A stretch of 64,000 nt of DNA from Planctomycetota bacterium (GTDB lineage Bacteria; Planctomycetota; SZUA-567; H5-PLA8), in assembly GCA_027493525.1 (NCBI GenBank), contig JAOSKN010000001.1, forward strand, positions 1,612,001 to 1,676,000. Direction: 5' to 3'. This document shows positions 41,077 through 50,630 of the stretch, piece by piece. The notes under the pieces were generated by a model, which did no database searches, was not told the DNA's origin, and saw nothing but the letters and a program-made list of their open reading frames with translations. The position numbers were made by a program, and so were the translations under genes. Within the stretch, counting starts at the first letter, position 1. Every line of letters starts with the position of its first letter.

Positions 41077-43568
41077 ATGCCCGTGCCCTGCCGCAAATGC
41101 AACCGCCCCGTCCCCGACGGCAAGAAGATCTGCATGTACTGCGGGGAGCCGGTCTACGACCTGGTCCCCTGCCCGAGCTGCAACGCGAAGCTCCCGCCGC
41201 ACATGACCGCCTGCCAATACTGCGGCGCGGCGCTCTCGGCCGAGGCCAAGGCCCGGCAGGAGAACGTGAAGAAGTGCCCCGGCTGCGGGCGCAACGTGGC
41301 CGGGCACCTCGCCCAGTGCCAGCACTGCGGGATGTCCTTCGGCGGCGCGCCGCGCCCGGCCGCCGCGCCCGCGCCGCTGAAGCCGGCCCCCGATTTCAAG
41401 GAGGTCGTCCGCCAGGGCCTGCAAGCCTTCGCCGCGAAGAACTATCCCGAGGCCGCGCGGCTCCTCGAAGCGGCGGCTTCCGCCAGCCCGTCCAACGAGA
41501 TGCTCGCGACCTTGGCGCGGAAGGCGCGGGAGGCGTCGGGCCAGCCCGCGCCGCCGGCGGCGCCCGCGGCGCCCGCGGCCATGAATCCCCAGCAGCTCGA
41601 AGCCCTCAAGCACGCGGCGGTGCGGGCCACGGATGCGGGCGACTTCGCCGCCGCCGCCGCGCACCTGGAACGCCTCACCGCCGCCCTGCCGCGGCAATGG
41701 GGCTTCTGGTTCGCGCTGGCCGGCTGTTACGGGAGCCTCGGCCGCGAGGCGGACAAGGTCGCCGCCCTCGACCGCGGACTGGCGCTCCATCCCGACGACG
41801 CCGACGCCTGGTACAACAAGGCCGACGCGCTGGACAACCTGGGCCGCATTCAGGAGGCCCTCGCCGCCTACGACGAATGCCTGCGCCGCGAGCCCCGGAA
41901 GGCGGCGGCCTGGACCGACAAGGGCCACGTGCTGGTCAAGCTCAAGCGCCATCCGGAGGCCCTGGCCTGCCACGTCAAGGCCTGCGAGGCCGACCCGAAC
42001 CACAAGGTCGCCTGGTTCAACCGCGCCGGGCTGGAGGCCGCGCTGGGGCAGCGCGAGCAGGCCATCGGCTCCTTTCAGCGCTTCCTGGCGCTGCATCCGC
42101 AGGCCGACTATCCGCAGCAGGCGCAGCTTGCCCAGCAGCAGCTCCGGCATCTGCAGGCCGGCGGGACGCTCAACCTGCCCGGCGCCTCCGCCGCGCCCGA
42201 CGCCGAACTGGAAAAGCTCTTCCTGGAAGCGCGCGCGCTGGACAAGGCCGGCCGCCTGCCCGAAGCCGTCGCCGGCTACGAGATCGTCCTGCGGCGGAAG
42301 CCGGACCTCTTCGAGGCGCTCTTCAACCTCGGCATCTGCCTGGAGAACCTGGGCCGCTGCGCCGAGGCGCTGCCCAAGTACGAGCAGGCCGCGGGGCTGC
42401 GCCCGCAGGAGCCCAGCGTCTGGGCGCAGCAGGGCATCTGCCTCTCGCGGCTCCAGCGTCTCCCCGAGGCGCTCCTCGCGCTGAACAAGGCCATCGAATT
42501 GAACGCCGGGCAGGACCTGAGCTGGCACTACAAGAGTCTCGTCCTCTCGGCGCAGGGCCGCCACGCCGAGGCCCTGCCCTGCGCGGAGCGCGCGGTGGAG
42601 CTCAATCCCCGGAACGCCGACAACTGGAACGCCAAGGGCTGCGTGCTGAAGGACGCGGGCCGCTTCGAGGATTCGTACGCCGCCTTCGACCGCGCGCTGG
42701 CGCTGGCGCCGCAGGCCGCCGGGGTCTGGTACAACAAGGGCAACGCGCTGCGCCTGGGCGGCAAGCCGCTCGAGGAAGCGCTGGCCTGTTACGAGCGCGC
42801 CGCCGCGCTGGGCCGGCATCCCGGCGCGATGCAGAATCGCGCGCAGGCGCTGGCGCAACTCGGGCGCTGGGAACCGGCCCTGGCCGCGTGGGACGACTGC
42901 GCGCGCGCCGCGCCCCACGATCCCGAGGCCCTCGCCGGAAAGGTCCAGGCGCTGGAGCAGCTCAAGCGCCACGGCGAGGCGCTTCAGGCCTGCGAGGCGG
43001 TCCTCGCCCGCAGCCCCGGCGACGCGCGCTTCCTGGCCCTCTCGGCGCTCAGCCTCCGCAAGCTCGACCGCGTCCAGGAAGCCCTCGAGCGCGCCCGCCG
43101 CGCGACCCAGCTCGCCCCCAACCGCCCCGAAGGCTGGGCCGCGCTGACCCTGGCGTGCAGCGACCTGGACCTCGTGGACGAGGGCAAGGCCGCCTACGAG
43201 CGCTCGATCGAACTCGCCAAGCAGCCGCCTCCGCCGCCCGCGCCCGCGCCCGCGCCGAGGACGGGGCGGACCGAAGTGGTTCCCGCCGAGCCCGCCGCGG
43301 ACGGCAAGCCGGCCACGGACCTGCAAGGCGTGTACACGCGGGAAGGCAACACGCTCACCAAGCGGGTCGTCATCGGCGAGGACGTGGCCGACCCGGTCGG
43401 CGAGATCCGCAACCAGATCCGCAAGTTCGCCGCCGAGATCCGTCCCGCGGCCCAGGCTCCCAACGCGGGCGATCGAGCGTGGGCCGCGGTCTTCGCCGAA
43501 CTGGCCGACGTGCTGCAGGCGGCAGCACGCGACCCCCGCCGATCAAGCCCTGGAACGCCGGCGGTTAG
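41077..43568 (+). CDS. Triple zinc-ribbon and TPR protein, 830 aa after frameshift repair
   Basis: Three zinc ribbons come first (CRKC with CMYC, CPSC with CQYC, CPGC with CQHC, residues 4-90). A Pro/Ala linker follows, then about sixteen TPR units (for example DADAWYNKADALDNLGRIQE). It is a cytoplasmic scaffold-type protein; partners are unknown. Near the C-terminus the frame runs on into the next gene. One extra C in the C5 run near 43531 gives RDPPPIKPWNAGG and a stop at 43568, removing a 150-bp overlap with asnB. The start is the second ATG, 41077, which gives MPVPCRKC. Confidence 0.78.
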
Positions 43569-43694
43569 ATTTGGTCCAGAAGCTGAAGGACGGCACTGCA
43601 CCGTAATCCGTTGTCTGTTCACTGTTCACTGTTCACTGTTTACTGCCGTACTTTTGTCCCATGCCGTTCCCTCTGCTCCCCCTACAATCCCGGC

Positions 43695-45713
43695 ATGTGC
43701 GGCATCGCAGGCTTGGTGCGCTGGGGCGGTTTGTCCGGCGACGATGGGGCGCGCGTGCGGCGCGCGGCGGCGGCGCTCGTCCACCGCGGGCCGGACTCCG
43801 AAGGCTTCTGGGCCGATACGCAATGCGCGCTGGGCTTCCGGCGCCTGAAAGTGCTCGACCTTTCGCCCGCCGGCGAGCAGCCCATGGCCAACGAAGACGG
43901 CCGGCTCCGCGTCGTCTTCAACGGCGAGCTCTACAACTTCCGCGAGCTGCGGGCCGAACTCGAGGCCGCCGGCCACGCCTTCAAGAGCCGGACCGACACC
44001 GAAGTGCTCCTGCACGGCTTCGAGCAATGGGGCCTCGAATCGCTGCTGGGCAAGCTGCGCGGCATGTTCGCCTTCGCGCTCTGGGACGCCAGGGAACGGC
44101 AGCTCTTTCTGGCGCGCGACCCGCTGGGCGTGAAGCCGCTCTACTTCGCCGAACGCGGCGACGCGCTGGTCTTCGCCAGCGAACCGAAAGCGCTCTTTGC
44201 GACGGGGCTCGTCGAGCCGGAACTCGACCCGGTCGCCCTGCATGAGGCGCTCACTTACCGCTACGTTCCGCCGCCGCGCAGCGGCTTCAAGGACGTGGAG
44301 AAGCTCCCGCCGGGCAACCTGGCCGAGGCGAAGGACGGCGTGCTGCGGTACCGGGGCTGGTGGGCGCTCCGCGAAGCCCAGGGCTTCGAGCCGAAGCATC
44401 GGGAGGCGGCGCAAGCGGCCTTCGATGCGGCCGTGAAAGAAGGCCGGCGGCCGCGATTGCAGGGCCTGGACGAGCACGCCAGGCGGGAAGCGGAGCGCGC
44501 GCTGAGCGAGTCGTCGCGGCGCCGGCTCGTCGCGGACGTCCCCCTCGGCGCGTGGCTCTCCGGCGGCATCGACTCGGGCCTCGTGGCCTCCTTTATGGAT
44601 GGCGGCGTGCGCTCCTTCGCCGCCGGCTTCGCGCAGCCCGAATGGGACGAGCGCGCGCTGGCGCGCGCGACGGCCGAACATCTGCGCACGCAGCACGCCG
44701 ACTTCGAGGTCCCCGCCGACGTCTTCAGGCTCCTGCCGCAGATCGTCTGGCACGCCGACGAGCCGTACTTCGACAGCTCGAGCCTGCCGACGTTCGTCCT
44801 CGCGCAGAAAACGAAGGAGCACGTCACGGTGGTCCTCAGCGGCGACGGCGGCGACGAGGCCTTCGCCGGCTACCAGCGCTACGCGGGGCTGAAGTACCTC
44901 CAGAGCTGGAAGCGGCTGCCGGGGTTCCTGCGCGCGGGCTTCGTCGGCGCCGCGAAGCTGCTGCATCCGGCGCCTTCGCGGCAGGGCTGGGACCGGCTCG
45001 TGCGCTGGCTGGAGAAGCTCCGCGCGCAGGAGGCCGCCGGCTTTCCGGCTTACGTGGGCGCGCTGACCCTCTTCGAGCAGGACGCGATCCGCGCGCTGTA
45101 CTCCGACGACCTCGCCGAGACCAACGCGGAACTCGATGGGCGCGAGTACCTCTCCAACGCGCTCAAGCGCGCCGCGCTGGCCGTGCATCCGGACGATCAG
45201 CCCAAGCTGCATCTCGACGAGGTTGGAATCCTGCAGCGCGCGGACCTCGCGACGTACCTTCCCGGCGACGTGCTCCACAAGGTCGATCGCATGTCCATGG
45301 CGCACGGCTTGGAGGTGCGCAGCCCGTTCCTCGACGTGGACCTCGTGAGCCTCGCGCTCTCGATCCCCGACGCCGTGCGCATGCCCGCGAAGGCGACCAA
45401 GCCGCTGCTGCGCAGGCTGGCCGGCGATCGCCTGCCGCCGCAGGTCGCGCAGGGAACCAAGCGCGGCTTCGGCGTGCCGCTCGACGCCTGGTTCCGCGGG
45501 CCGCTGCAGCGGCTGGCCGCCGAGATCTTCCACGAGTCGCGGCTCTCCGGCGAGGGGCTCTTCCGCAGGCACTACTGGGAGCCGCTGTGGAAGGCGCATC
45601 AGGAAGGCCGCGAGAACCACGGCGAGCGGCTCTACGCGCTGCTTGCGCTGGAACTCTGGCACCGCGCGTTCCTCGACGGCAAGCCGGCGCTGGAGCGGCC
45701 GGCGGCGCTGTAG
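43695..45713 (+). CDS. asnB: Asparagine synthase (glutamine-hydrolysing)
   Basis: The 672-residue protein starts MCGIAGLVRW, exposing the catalytic Cys2 of the class II glutaminase after Met removal. Glutaminase landmarks are RGPDSEG, FNGELYNFRELR and RDPLGVKPLYF. The synthetase domain has the pyrophosphatase loop WLSGGIDSGLVASFM and VVLSGDGGDEAFAGYQRY. It makes asparagine from aspartate, ATP and glutamine, though some relatives act on secondary substrates in polysaccharide or peptide loci. The glutaminase-synthetase linker is somewhat longer than usual. No obvious operon partner. Confidence 0.92.
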   Translation: MCGIAGLVRWGGLSGDDGARVRRAAAALVHRGPDSEGFWADTQCALGFRRLKVLDLSPAGEQPMANEDGRLRVVFNGELYNFRELRAELEAAGHAFKSRTDTEVLLHGFEQWGLESLLGKLRGMFAFALWDARERQLFLARDPLGVKPLYFAERGDALVFASEPKALFATGLVEPELDPVALHEALTYRYVPPPRSGFKDVEKLPPGNLAEAKDGVLRYRGWWALREAQGFEPKHREAAQAAFDAAVKEGRRPRLQGLDEHARREAERALSESSRRRLVADVPLGAWLSGGIDSGLVASFMDGGVRSFAAGFAQPEWDERALARATAEHLRTQHADFEVPADVFRLLPQIVWHADEPYFDSSSLPTFVLAQKTKEHVTVVLSGDGGDEAFAGYQRYAGLKYLQSWKRLPGFLRAGFVGAAKLLHPAPSRQGWDRLVRWLEKLRAQEAAGFPAYVGALTLFEQDAIRALYSDDLAETNAELDGREYLSNALKRAALAVHPDDQPKLHLDEVGILQRADLATYLPGDVLHKVDRMSMAHGLEVRSPFLDVDLVSLALSIPDAVRMPAKATKPLLRRLAGDRLPPQVAQGTKRGFGVPLDAWFRGPLQRLAAEIFHESRLSGEGLFRRHYWEPLWKAHQEGRENHGERLYALLALELWHRAFLDGKPALERPAAL

Positions 45714-45855
45714 TGTTGAGTTCCGAGTTCCGAGTTCCGAGGTCTTGAGGAACGGGTCCTTTCTGTAGCTCGAAACTCGCAACGCCTTCGGCTATCGTGC
45801 GAACTGCTCCGAACACATTCGAGGTCGCGGCGATGAAGCGCATGCGGGCGCGGGC

Positions 45856-46575
45856 GTGAAGGTACGGCGGTCGAAGATCGTCGGCGTGCTGGGCGGCCTG
45901 GGCCCCGAAGCCGCGCTCGCGTTCTGCCAGCGGCTGCTGGAGCGGACGCCGGGCGTGCGCCGCGACCAGGACCACCTGCGCGTGATCCTGGACAACAACG
46001 CCAAGATCCCGGATCGCACGGCGGCGCTGGCGGGGCGCGGGCCGAGCCCCGCGCCGGAGGCGATCCGCAGCGCGAGGCTGCTCCAGCGCGCGGGCGCGGC
46101 CTTCATCGCGATCCCCTGCAATACGGTGCAGCGCTGGCATCCCGAGATCTCCCGCGCGGTGCGGATCCCCGTCCTGAACCTGGTCGAGATCACCGTGAAC
46201 GCTGCAAGGAAACGAGCGCAAGGCGGGTGCGCCATCGGGCTGCTGGCCACCGACGGCACGCGCCGCGCCGGCCTCTACGATGCGTGCCTCGCGCGGCGCA
46301 AGCTGGCGCCCGTGCACGCCACGGAGGCCGAACAGCGCCGCGTCATGGCGGCCATCGTCTCGATCAAGGCCGGGCGCGGACGCGCGCGGGCGCGAACCGC
46401 GCTGCGGCAGATTGCGCGCGCCTTGGGCCGGCGCGGCGCGGGAGCGATCGTGCTGGGCTGCACGGAGGTCGGGCTGGTGCTGAAGGACGGCGACGCGCCC
46501 GTTCCGCTGGTCGATTCGCTGGACGCGCTGGTCGAGGAGACGCTGCGCAGGGCGCTGCCGCGATCGGCTCGCTAA
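45856..46575 (+). CDS. Aspartate/glutamate racemase family protein
   Basis: The 239-residue protein has the family start VGVLGGLGPEAALAFCQRLL and the two catalytic cysteines in AFIAIPCNTVQRWHPEI and IVLGCTEVGLVL. It interconverts L and D forms of Asp or Glu by a two-base mechanism. The start is a GTG at 45856. The next genes are DUF1611 and an enolase-superfamily epimerase, which also act on D-glutamate-type compounds, so a shared pathway is likely. Confidence 0.88.
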   Translation: MKVRRSKIVGVLGGLGPEAALAFCQRLLERTPGVRRDQDHLRVILDNNAKIPDRTAALAGRGPSPAPEAIRSARLLQRAGAAFIAIPCNTVQRWHPEISRAVRIPVLNLVEITVNAARKRAQGGCAIGLLATDGTRRAGLYDACLARRKLAPVHATEAEQRRVMAAIVSIKAGRGRARARTALRQIARALGRRGAGAIVLGCTEVGLVLKDGDAPVPLVDSLDALVEETLRRALPRSAR

Positions 46576-46690
46576 CCACGGGGACACGGAGTAAACGGAG
46601 AAGGGCGGCAAACCGGACCCGGCGCGATTGAAGGATCCCCCTCCCCTTGCGGGAGGGAGCAGGGGGAGGGCGGTTTCCAGAGTCGTCCAC
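46576..46690. repeat. Partial CAGAG arm and ccccttgcgggaggg repeat
   Basis: It contains taaccacggggacacggag and the cctccccttgcgggagggag block seen also near 28318. No gene. Confidence 0.6.
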
Positions 46691-46729
46691 CGCAACGGTG
46701 GATTAAGCGGGAAAGGCAAGGTCATCGCG

Positions 46730-47806
46730 ATGAGCAAGGCACGGGCGCGCCGCGGCGCGCGGCGGATGGTCGTTCTTACCGACGGGAAGCTGAACATCTG
46801 GAGCGCCAAGACGGCCGTCAGCGTGATCCGCTACCGGCCCGGCGAGATCGCCTGCGTGTTGGACCGCAAGGCCGCCGGACGGGACCTGCACGCGCTGATC
46901 GGCACGGGCAAAGGCATCCCGATCGTCGCGTCCTTGAAGGAAGCGCTGGCGCACAAGCCCAATACGCTCCTGATCGGGATCGCCCCGGTCGGCGGCAAGC
47001 TGCCGGCGGCGTGGCGCAAGGTCCTGATCGAGGCGATGAAGGCGGGCCTGGACCTCATCAGCGGCCTGCACACCTTCCTCAACGACGACCCCGCCTTGGC
47101 CCAGGCCGCGAAACGCCACCGCCGCGAAATCTGGGACGTGCGCGTCCCGCCGCCGGACCTCGATTGCAGCGAGAACGTCGCCAAGGCCACGAAATGCAAG
47201 CGCGTCCTGGCCGTCGGCAGCGACTGCAACCTGGGCAAGATGTCGGTGATGCTGGAGCTGACCGCCGAGGCCAGGCGGCGCGGGTACGACGCCGAATTCG
47301 TCGCGACGGGGCAGACCGGGATCATGATCGCCGGCAGCGGGATCCCCATGGACCGCACCATCAGCGACTTCACCAACGGCGCGGCCGAGCGGCTGGTCAT
47401 GGAACGGAAGAAGCGCGAGATCCTCTTCGTCGAGGGCCAGGGCGCGATCGGGCATCCGGCCTACAGCGCCGTCACGCTGGGCCTGCTGCACGGCACGGCC
47501 CCCGACGCGATGATCATGTGCCACTGCCCGACGCGAAAGGTGACGCACAGCGTCGAGACGCCCATCCCGCCGCTGCCTTTCCTGATCGACCTGCACGAGA
47601 AGCTCGCCGGCCTGGTCTGCCCCGCCAAGGTGGTGGGCATCGGCCTCAACACCTTCGAGATGACCGAAACCGCCGCGCGCCGCGAGGTCGAGAAGACCGA
47701 GAAGCGGACCGGGCTGCCGGCCACCGACGTGTACCGCTTCGGGCGCGTGGACAAGCTGATGGACGCGCTGGAGCGGCACTACAAGATGCGTAAGGGCCAA
47801 AGATAG
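46730..47806 (+). CDS. dgcN: DUF1611 protein, probable D-glutamate N-acetyltransferase (DgcN-like)
   Basis: The 358-residue protein has an N-terminal Rossmann-like half and a C-terminal P-loop-like half (LAVGSDCNLGKMSVMLELTA, FVATGQTGIMIAGSGIPMD, ILFVEGQGAIGHPAYSAV, LHGTAPDAMIMCH). That is the DUF1611 layout. DgcN of this family acetylates D-glutamate, after which DgcA (enolase superfamily) racemises N-acetyl-D-glutamate. An enolase-superfamily gene downstream and a Glu/Asp racemase upstream support that pathway. The ATG at 46730 is used. Its 3' end is duplicated at about 48577-48662. Confidence 0.75.
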   Translation: MSKARARRGARRMVVLTDGKLNIWSAKTAVSVIRYRPGEIACVLDRKAAGRDLHALIGTGKGIPIVASLKEALAHKPNTLLIGIAPVGGKLPAAWRKVLIEAMKAGLDLISGLHTFLNDDPALAQAAKRHRREIWDVRVPPPDLDCSENVAKATKCKRVLAVGSDCNLGKMSVMLELTAEARRRGYDAEFVATGQTGIMIAGSGIPMDRTISDFTNGAAERLVMERKKREILFVEGQGAIGHPAYSAVTLGLLHGTAPDAMIMCHCPTRKVTHSVETPIPPLPFLIDLHEKLAGLVCPAKVVGIGLNTFEMTETAARREVEKTEKRTGLPATDVYRFGRVDKLMDALERHYKMRKGQR

Positions 47807-47853
47807 GCGGACAAACGGCGAAGAGACCGTGTATACTGAGGCACGGGAGGTGA

Positions 47854-48195
47854 ATGGTGAGCTTGATCGTTACCGCCGAACCGGTTCCCTTGCGTATCGA
47901 GCCCGATGGCACGGCGCGAGTCGGGCAAACTCGAGTGACTCTGGATACGATCCTCTTATCCTATGAATCCGGTGAATCGGCCGAGGAGATTGCCTATCAC
48001 TTTCCCACGGTGACGTTGGCCCAGGTTCATGCGATTTTGGCATGGTATCTGAGCCACCGGGAAGAAGCGGATAAGTACATGCAGGAACGCGAATCCTTGG
48101 CCCAAGCCATCCGCGCCAAATGGGAGAGCCGTTGCTCTTCCAGCGGTTTGCGTGAGAGGCTGTTAGCGCGCAAGGCCGCGCGGAAGCCTTCGTGA
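47854..48195 (+). CDS. DUF433 protein, antitoxin-like, first pair
   Basis: The 113-residue protein shows the DUF433 pattern: IEPDGTARVGQTRVTLDTIL, YESGESAEEIAYHFPTVTLA and VHAILAWYLSHREEADKYMQ. DUF433 proteins carry an HTH-like fold and are usually paired with a PIN-like toxin. A ribosome-binding GGGAGG precedes the ATG and TATACT upstream could be a -10. It overlaps the next gene as GTGA, so the two are translated together. Confidence 0.82.
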   Translation: MVSLIVTAEPVPLRIEPDGTARVGQTRVTLDTILLSYESGESAEEIAYHFPTVTLAQVHAILAWYLSHREEADKYMQERESLAQAIRAKWESRCSSSGLRERLLARKAARKPS

Positions 48196-48542
48196 TCCGC
48201 TTTCTCTTTGACGAAAACGTAAGTCGCATGATCTTTAATGCGCTTCTCAAACGCAATTCGTCGCTCGACCTCGTCCGAGTGCAGGAACGGGGTTTGATGG
48301 GCCATGGCGACGATGAACTGCTGGAATGGGCCGCGCGCGAGAATCGGGTCTTGGTTACGCACGATCGCCAAACCATGCTCGATTCGGCCTATAAGCGCGT
48401 GGTTGCCGGATTGCCCATGCCGGGCATGGTCGTGATTCCCGGGCACATCCAAGTGCGACAAGCGCTTGAGGATCTCCAGACGATCGCAGAATGCGCCTTG
48501 GCCGAGGACCTGGATGGCCAGGCAATCTACTTGCCGCTGTGA
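48192..48542 (+). CDS. DUF5615 PIN-like protein, toxin-like, first pair
   Basis: The 116-residue protein starts at a GTG overlapping the DUF433 stop. MIRFLFDENVSRMIFNALLK has the acidic start of the Mut7-C/PIN-like fold; VTHDRQTMLD gives the second acidic site, and GDDELLEWAARENRVL the connecting helix. Members are predicted RNases in DUF433-DUF5615 modules. Toxicity has not been shown for this pair. Confidence 0.82.
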   Translation: MIRFLFDENVSRMIFNALLKRNSSLDLVRVQERGLMGHGDDELLEWAARENRVLVTHDRQTMLDSAYKRVVAGLPMPGMVVIPGHIQVRQALEDLQTIAECALAEDLDGQAIYLPL

Positions 48543-48558
48543 CCTTGGACGACTCCCG

Positions 48559-48682
48559 CATGAAACTCAGCGCCGAAAAGCGGACCGGGCTGCCGGCCAC
48601 CGACGTGTACCGCTTCGGGCGCGTGGACAAGCTGATGGACGCGCTGGAGAGGCACTACAAGAAGAAGCGGCGGGCGAAGTAG
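48559..48682 (+). pseudogene. Chimeric fragment: start of the epimerase gene joined to the end of the DUF1611 gene
   Basis: The reading MKLSAEK matches the first seven codons of the epimerase at 49456, and continues at once into RTGLPATDVYRFGRVDKLMD, the C-terminus of the DUF1611 protein, to a stop. The nucleotide match to 47702-47788 is nearly perfect. The fusion point has short homology (gaaaag/gagaag). It is a 41-residue ORF that could be translated but is best read as a recombination scar. Confidence 0.85.
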
Positions 48683-48730
48683 GTGCAAATGAGGATATGG
48701 ACCGGGTATAATTCGGCTCGGAGGAATACG

Positions 48731-49063
48731 ATGTCCATGACGATTAAGGCCGACATCGCACCTTTGAGAGTCGATAACCAGGGAGTTATTAGGGTAGGGA
48801 CCACGCGGATTCCCCTGGATACCCTTGTGGCCTGTTTTCACGAAGGCTCGACGCCCGAGGAAATCGCGCTCAACTTCAACGTCCTCAGCCTCCCCGATGT
48901 TTATGGAGCCCTAGCCTACTATCTTCGCCACCGGGAAGAGTTGGACCGGTATCTGGCGGAGCGGGAAGGCAAAGCAGACGCATTGCAGAAGGAAATTGAA
49001 AAGAAATTCCCACCCGCGGAAATCCGCGAGCGCTTGCTGGCACGGCGAGCCGCCAAGGCTTGA
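48731..49063 (+). CDS. DUF433 protein, antitoxin-like, second pair
   Basis: The 110-residue protein (ATG at 48731 with GGAGGAATACG upstream) has the same pattern as the first DUF433 (VDNQGVIRVGTTRIPLDTLV, STPEEIALNFNVLSLPDVYG), but the two differ at most positions. So the pair was not made by a recent tandem duplication. Six bases separate it from the next start. Confidence 0.82.
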   Translation: MSMTIKADIAPLRVDNQGVIRVGTTRIPLDTLVACFHEGSTPEEIALNFNVLSLPDVYGALAYYLRHREELDRYLAEREGKADALQKEIEKKFPPAEIRERLLARRAAKA

Positions 49064-49069
49064 CCGTTC

Positions 49070-49435
49070 ATGCTTACCCTTCTTTCCGACGAGAATCTCA
49101 ACGGCGGATTGCTGCATGCCATTCTGCACGCCCAGGCGGAACTCGATTTGGTTCGGGTTCAGGACGTAGGACTTTCCGGGGCAGCGGATTCGGAAATCCT
49201 CGAATGGGCCGCGGCTGAAAACAGAATCCTCCTGTCGCACGATAAAGAGACGCTCATCGGCGAAGCGCTTGGCAGATTGGAGGCCGGCCTGTTCATGCCT
49301 GGCCTCTTTATCGTGCGTCAACCCTACAGGATTGCCATGGTACGCGACGACGTCCTCGTCATATGCTCTTGCAGCACACAAGCGGAGTGGGTTGGCTGCG
49401 TTTACTACCTGCCTTTTTCGAAGTCGGTTCCGTAA
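49070..49435 (+). CDS. DUF5615 PIN-like protein, toxin-like, second pair
   Basis: The 121-residue protein begins MLTLLSDENLNGGLLHAILH, with LDLVRVQDVGLSGAADSEIL and LSHDKETLIGEA, the same acidic positions as the first DUF5615 protein. It is a diverged relative. A putative RNase, with the preceding DUF433 as partner. Confidence 0.82.
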   Translation: MLTLLSDENLNGGLLHAILHAQAELDLVRVQDVGLSGAADSEILEWAAAENRILLSHDKETLIGEALGRLEAGLFMPGLFIVRQPYRIAMVRDDVLVICSCSTQAEWVGCVYYLPFSKSVP

Positions 49436-49455
49436 GCAACGACCGAGGATCCCGC

Positions 49456-50475
49456 ATGAAACTCAGCGCCGAAAAACTCGACCTCCGCCTGCGCCATACC
49501 TTCACCATCGCGCGCTCGTCTTCGGACTGGGCGCAAAACGTCCTCGTGCGCCTCCGCGACGGCAAATACGAGGGGCTCGGCGAGGCCAGCCCGGCGCGCT
49601 ACTACGGGCAGACGCAAGCGAGCTGTCTGAAGACCGCGCGCGCCATGAGCCGGATCGTGAAAGACGCCAGCCCCTTCGACCTGGAACGGGTCGTGGACGC
49701 GCTGGAGCGGCGCTTCCCGAAGCAGCCCAGCGCGCGCGCGGCCGTGGACCTCGCGCTCCACGACCTCCTGGGCCAGCGCGCCGGCCTCCCGCTCTGGAAG
49801 TACTGGGGCCTCGATCCGGCGCGGACCCCGCAAACGTCCTACACCATCGGCATCGACACGCTCGAAAAGGTGCGCGTCAAGCTGGCCGAGGCCGAGCGCT
49901 TCCCGGTGCTGAAGATCAAACTGGGCGTGCCGGGCGACGACGAGATCGTCAAGGAAGTCCGCCGGCTCTGCCCAAAGAAGGTCCTGCGCGTGGACGCCAA
50001 CTGCGGCTGGACGGTCGCCGAGACGATCCGCAAGGCCAGGCTCCTGGAGAAACTGGGCGTCGAGTTCGTCGAGCAGCCGATCCCGCCCGGGAACAACGCG
50101 GCGCTGAAGCGGATCAAGGACAGGATCGGCCTGCCGCTGCTGACCGACGAATCGAGCCTCGTGCCGGCCGACATCCCGCCGCTGCGCGGTTGCGTGGACG
50201 GGATCAACATCAAGCTGGTCAAGTGCGGCGGGCTGCGCCGCGCCTTGCAGATGATCCACGCCGCGCGCGCCTGCGGCCTGAAGATCATGATCGGCTGCAT
50301 GATCGAGTCGAGCGTCCTCATCACCGCCGCCGCGCACCTGACCCCGCTGGTGGACTACGCCGACCTGGACGGGAACATCCTGATCTCCAACGATCCCTTC
50401 CGCGGCGTGAAGCTGGACAAGGACGCCAGGCTGCTGCTGCCGAAGGGGCCGGGCCTGGGGCTGTCGCGCCGGTAG
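49456..50475 (+). CDS. dgcA: Enolase-superfamily epimerase (dipeptide epimerase / DgcA-like)
   Basis: The 339-residue protein has the enolase-superfamily cap (SSDWAQNVLVRLRDGKYEGL) and barrel: VLKIKLGVPGDDE supplies the catalytic KxK, VLRVDANCGW and VEFVEQPIP the metal Asp and Glu, LLTDESSLV the third acid, and INIKLVKCGG the second Lys. Members epimerise L-Ala-D/L-Glu or N-acetyl-D-glutamate. The nearby DUF1611 and racemase genes favour N-acetylglutamate, but specificity cannot be fixed by eye. The ATG at 49456 is preceded by a segment shared with the chimeric fragment. Confidence 0.83.
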   Translation: MKLSAEKLDLRLRHTFTIARSSSDWAQNVLVRLRDGKYEGLGEASPARYYGQTQASCLKTARAMSRIVKDASPFDLERVVDALERRFPKQPSARAAVDLALHDLLGQRAGLPLWKYWGLDPARTPQTSYTIGIDTLEKVRVKLAEAERFPVLKIKLGVPGDDEIVKEVRRLCPKKVLRVDANCGWTVAETIRKARLLEKLGVEFVEQPIPPGNNAALKRIKDRIGLPLLTDESSLVPADIPPLRGCVDGINIKLVKCGGLRRALQMIHAARACGLKIMIGCMIESSVLITAAAHLTPLVDYADLDGNILISNDPFRGVKLDKDARLLLPKGPGLGLSRR

Positions 50476-50630
50476 GATTGTTCCGCGGGCTTCGCGAAAA
50501 TTTACGCGAACTTTATTCGCCTATCGCGGCTTTCCCGGAGCCGCGGCGTCGATTATTCTGCTTCAAGTCAGCGCCTGAATGAGCCCGGGCCCGAGATCTC
50601 CGGCGCGCCGCCTCGCGGCCGCCCACTCCG

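Noticed and set aside
43569..43848. C-terminal extension of the TPR protein over asnB
   Set aside because: It overlaps the clear asnB start by 150 bp and has no TPR or family pattern. Frameshift repair ends the protein at 43568.
48559..48682. Genuine 41-residue gene between the DUF433/DUF5615 pairs
   Set aside because: Both halves are copies of the ends of neighbouring genes, so a recombination scar is the simpler reading.
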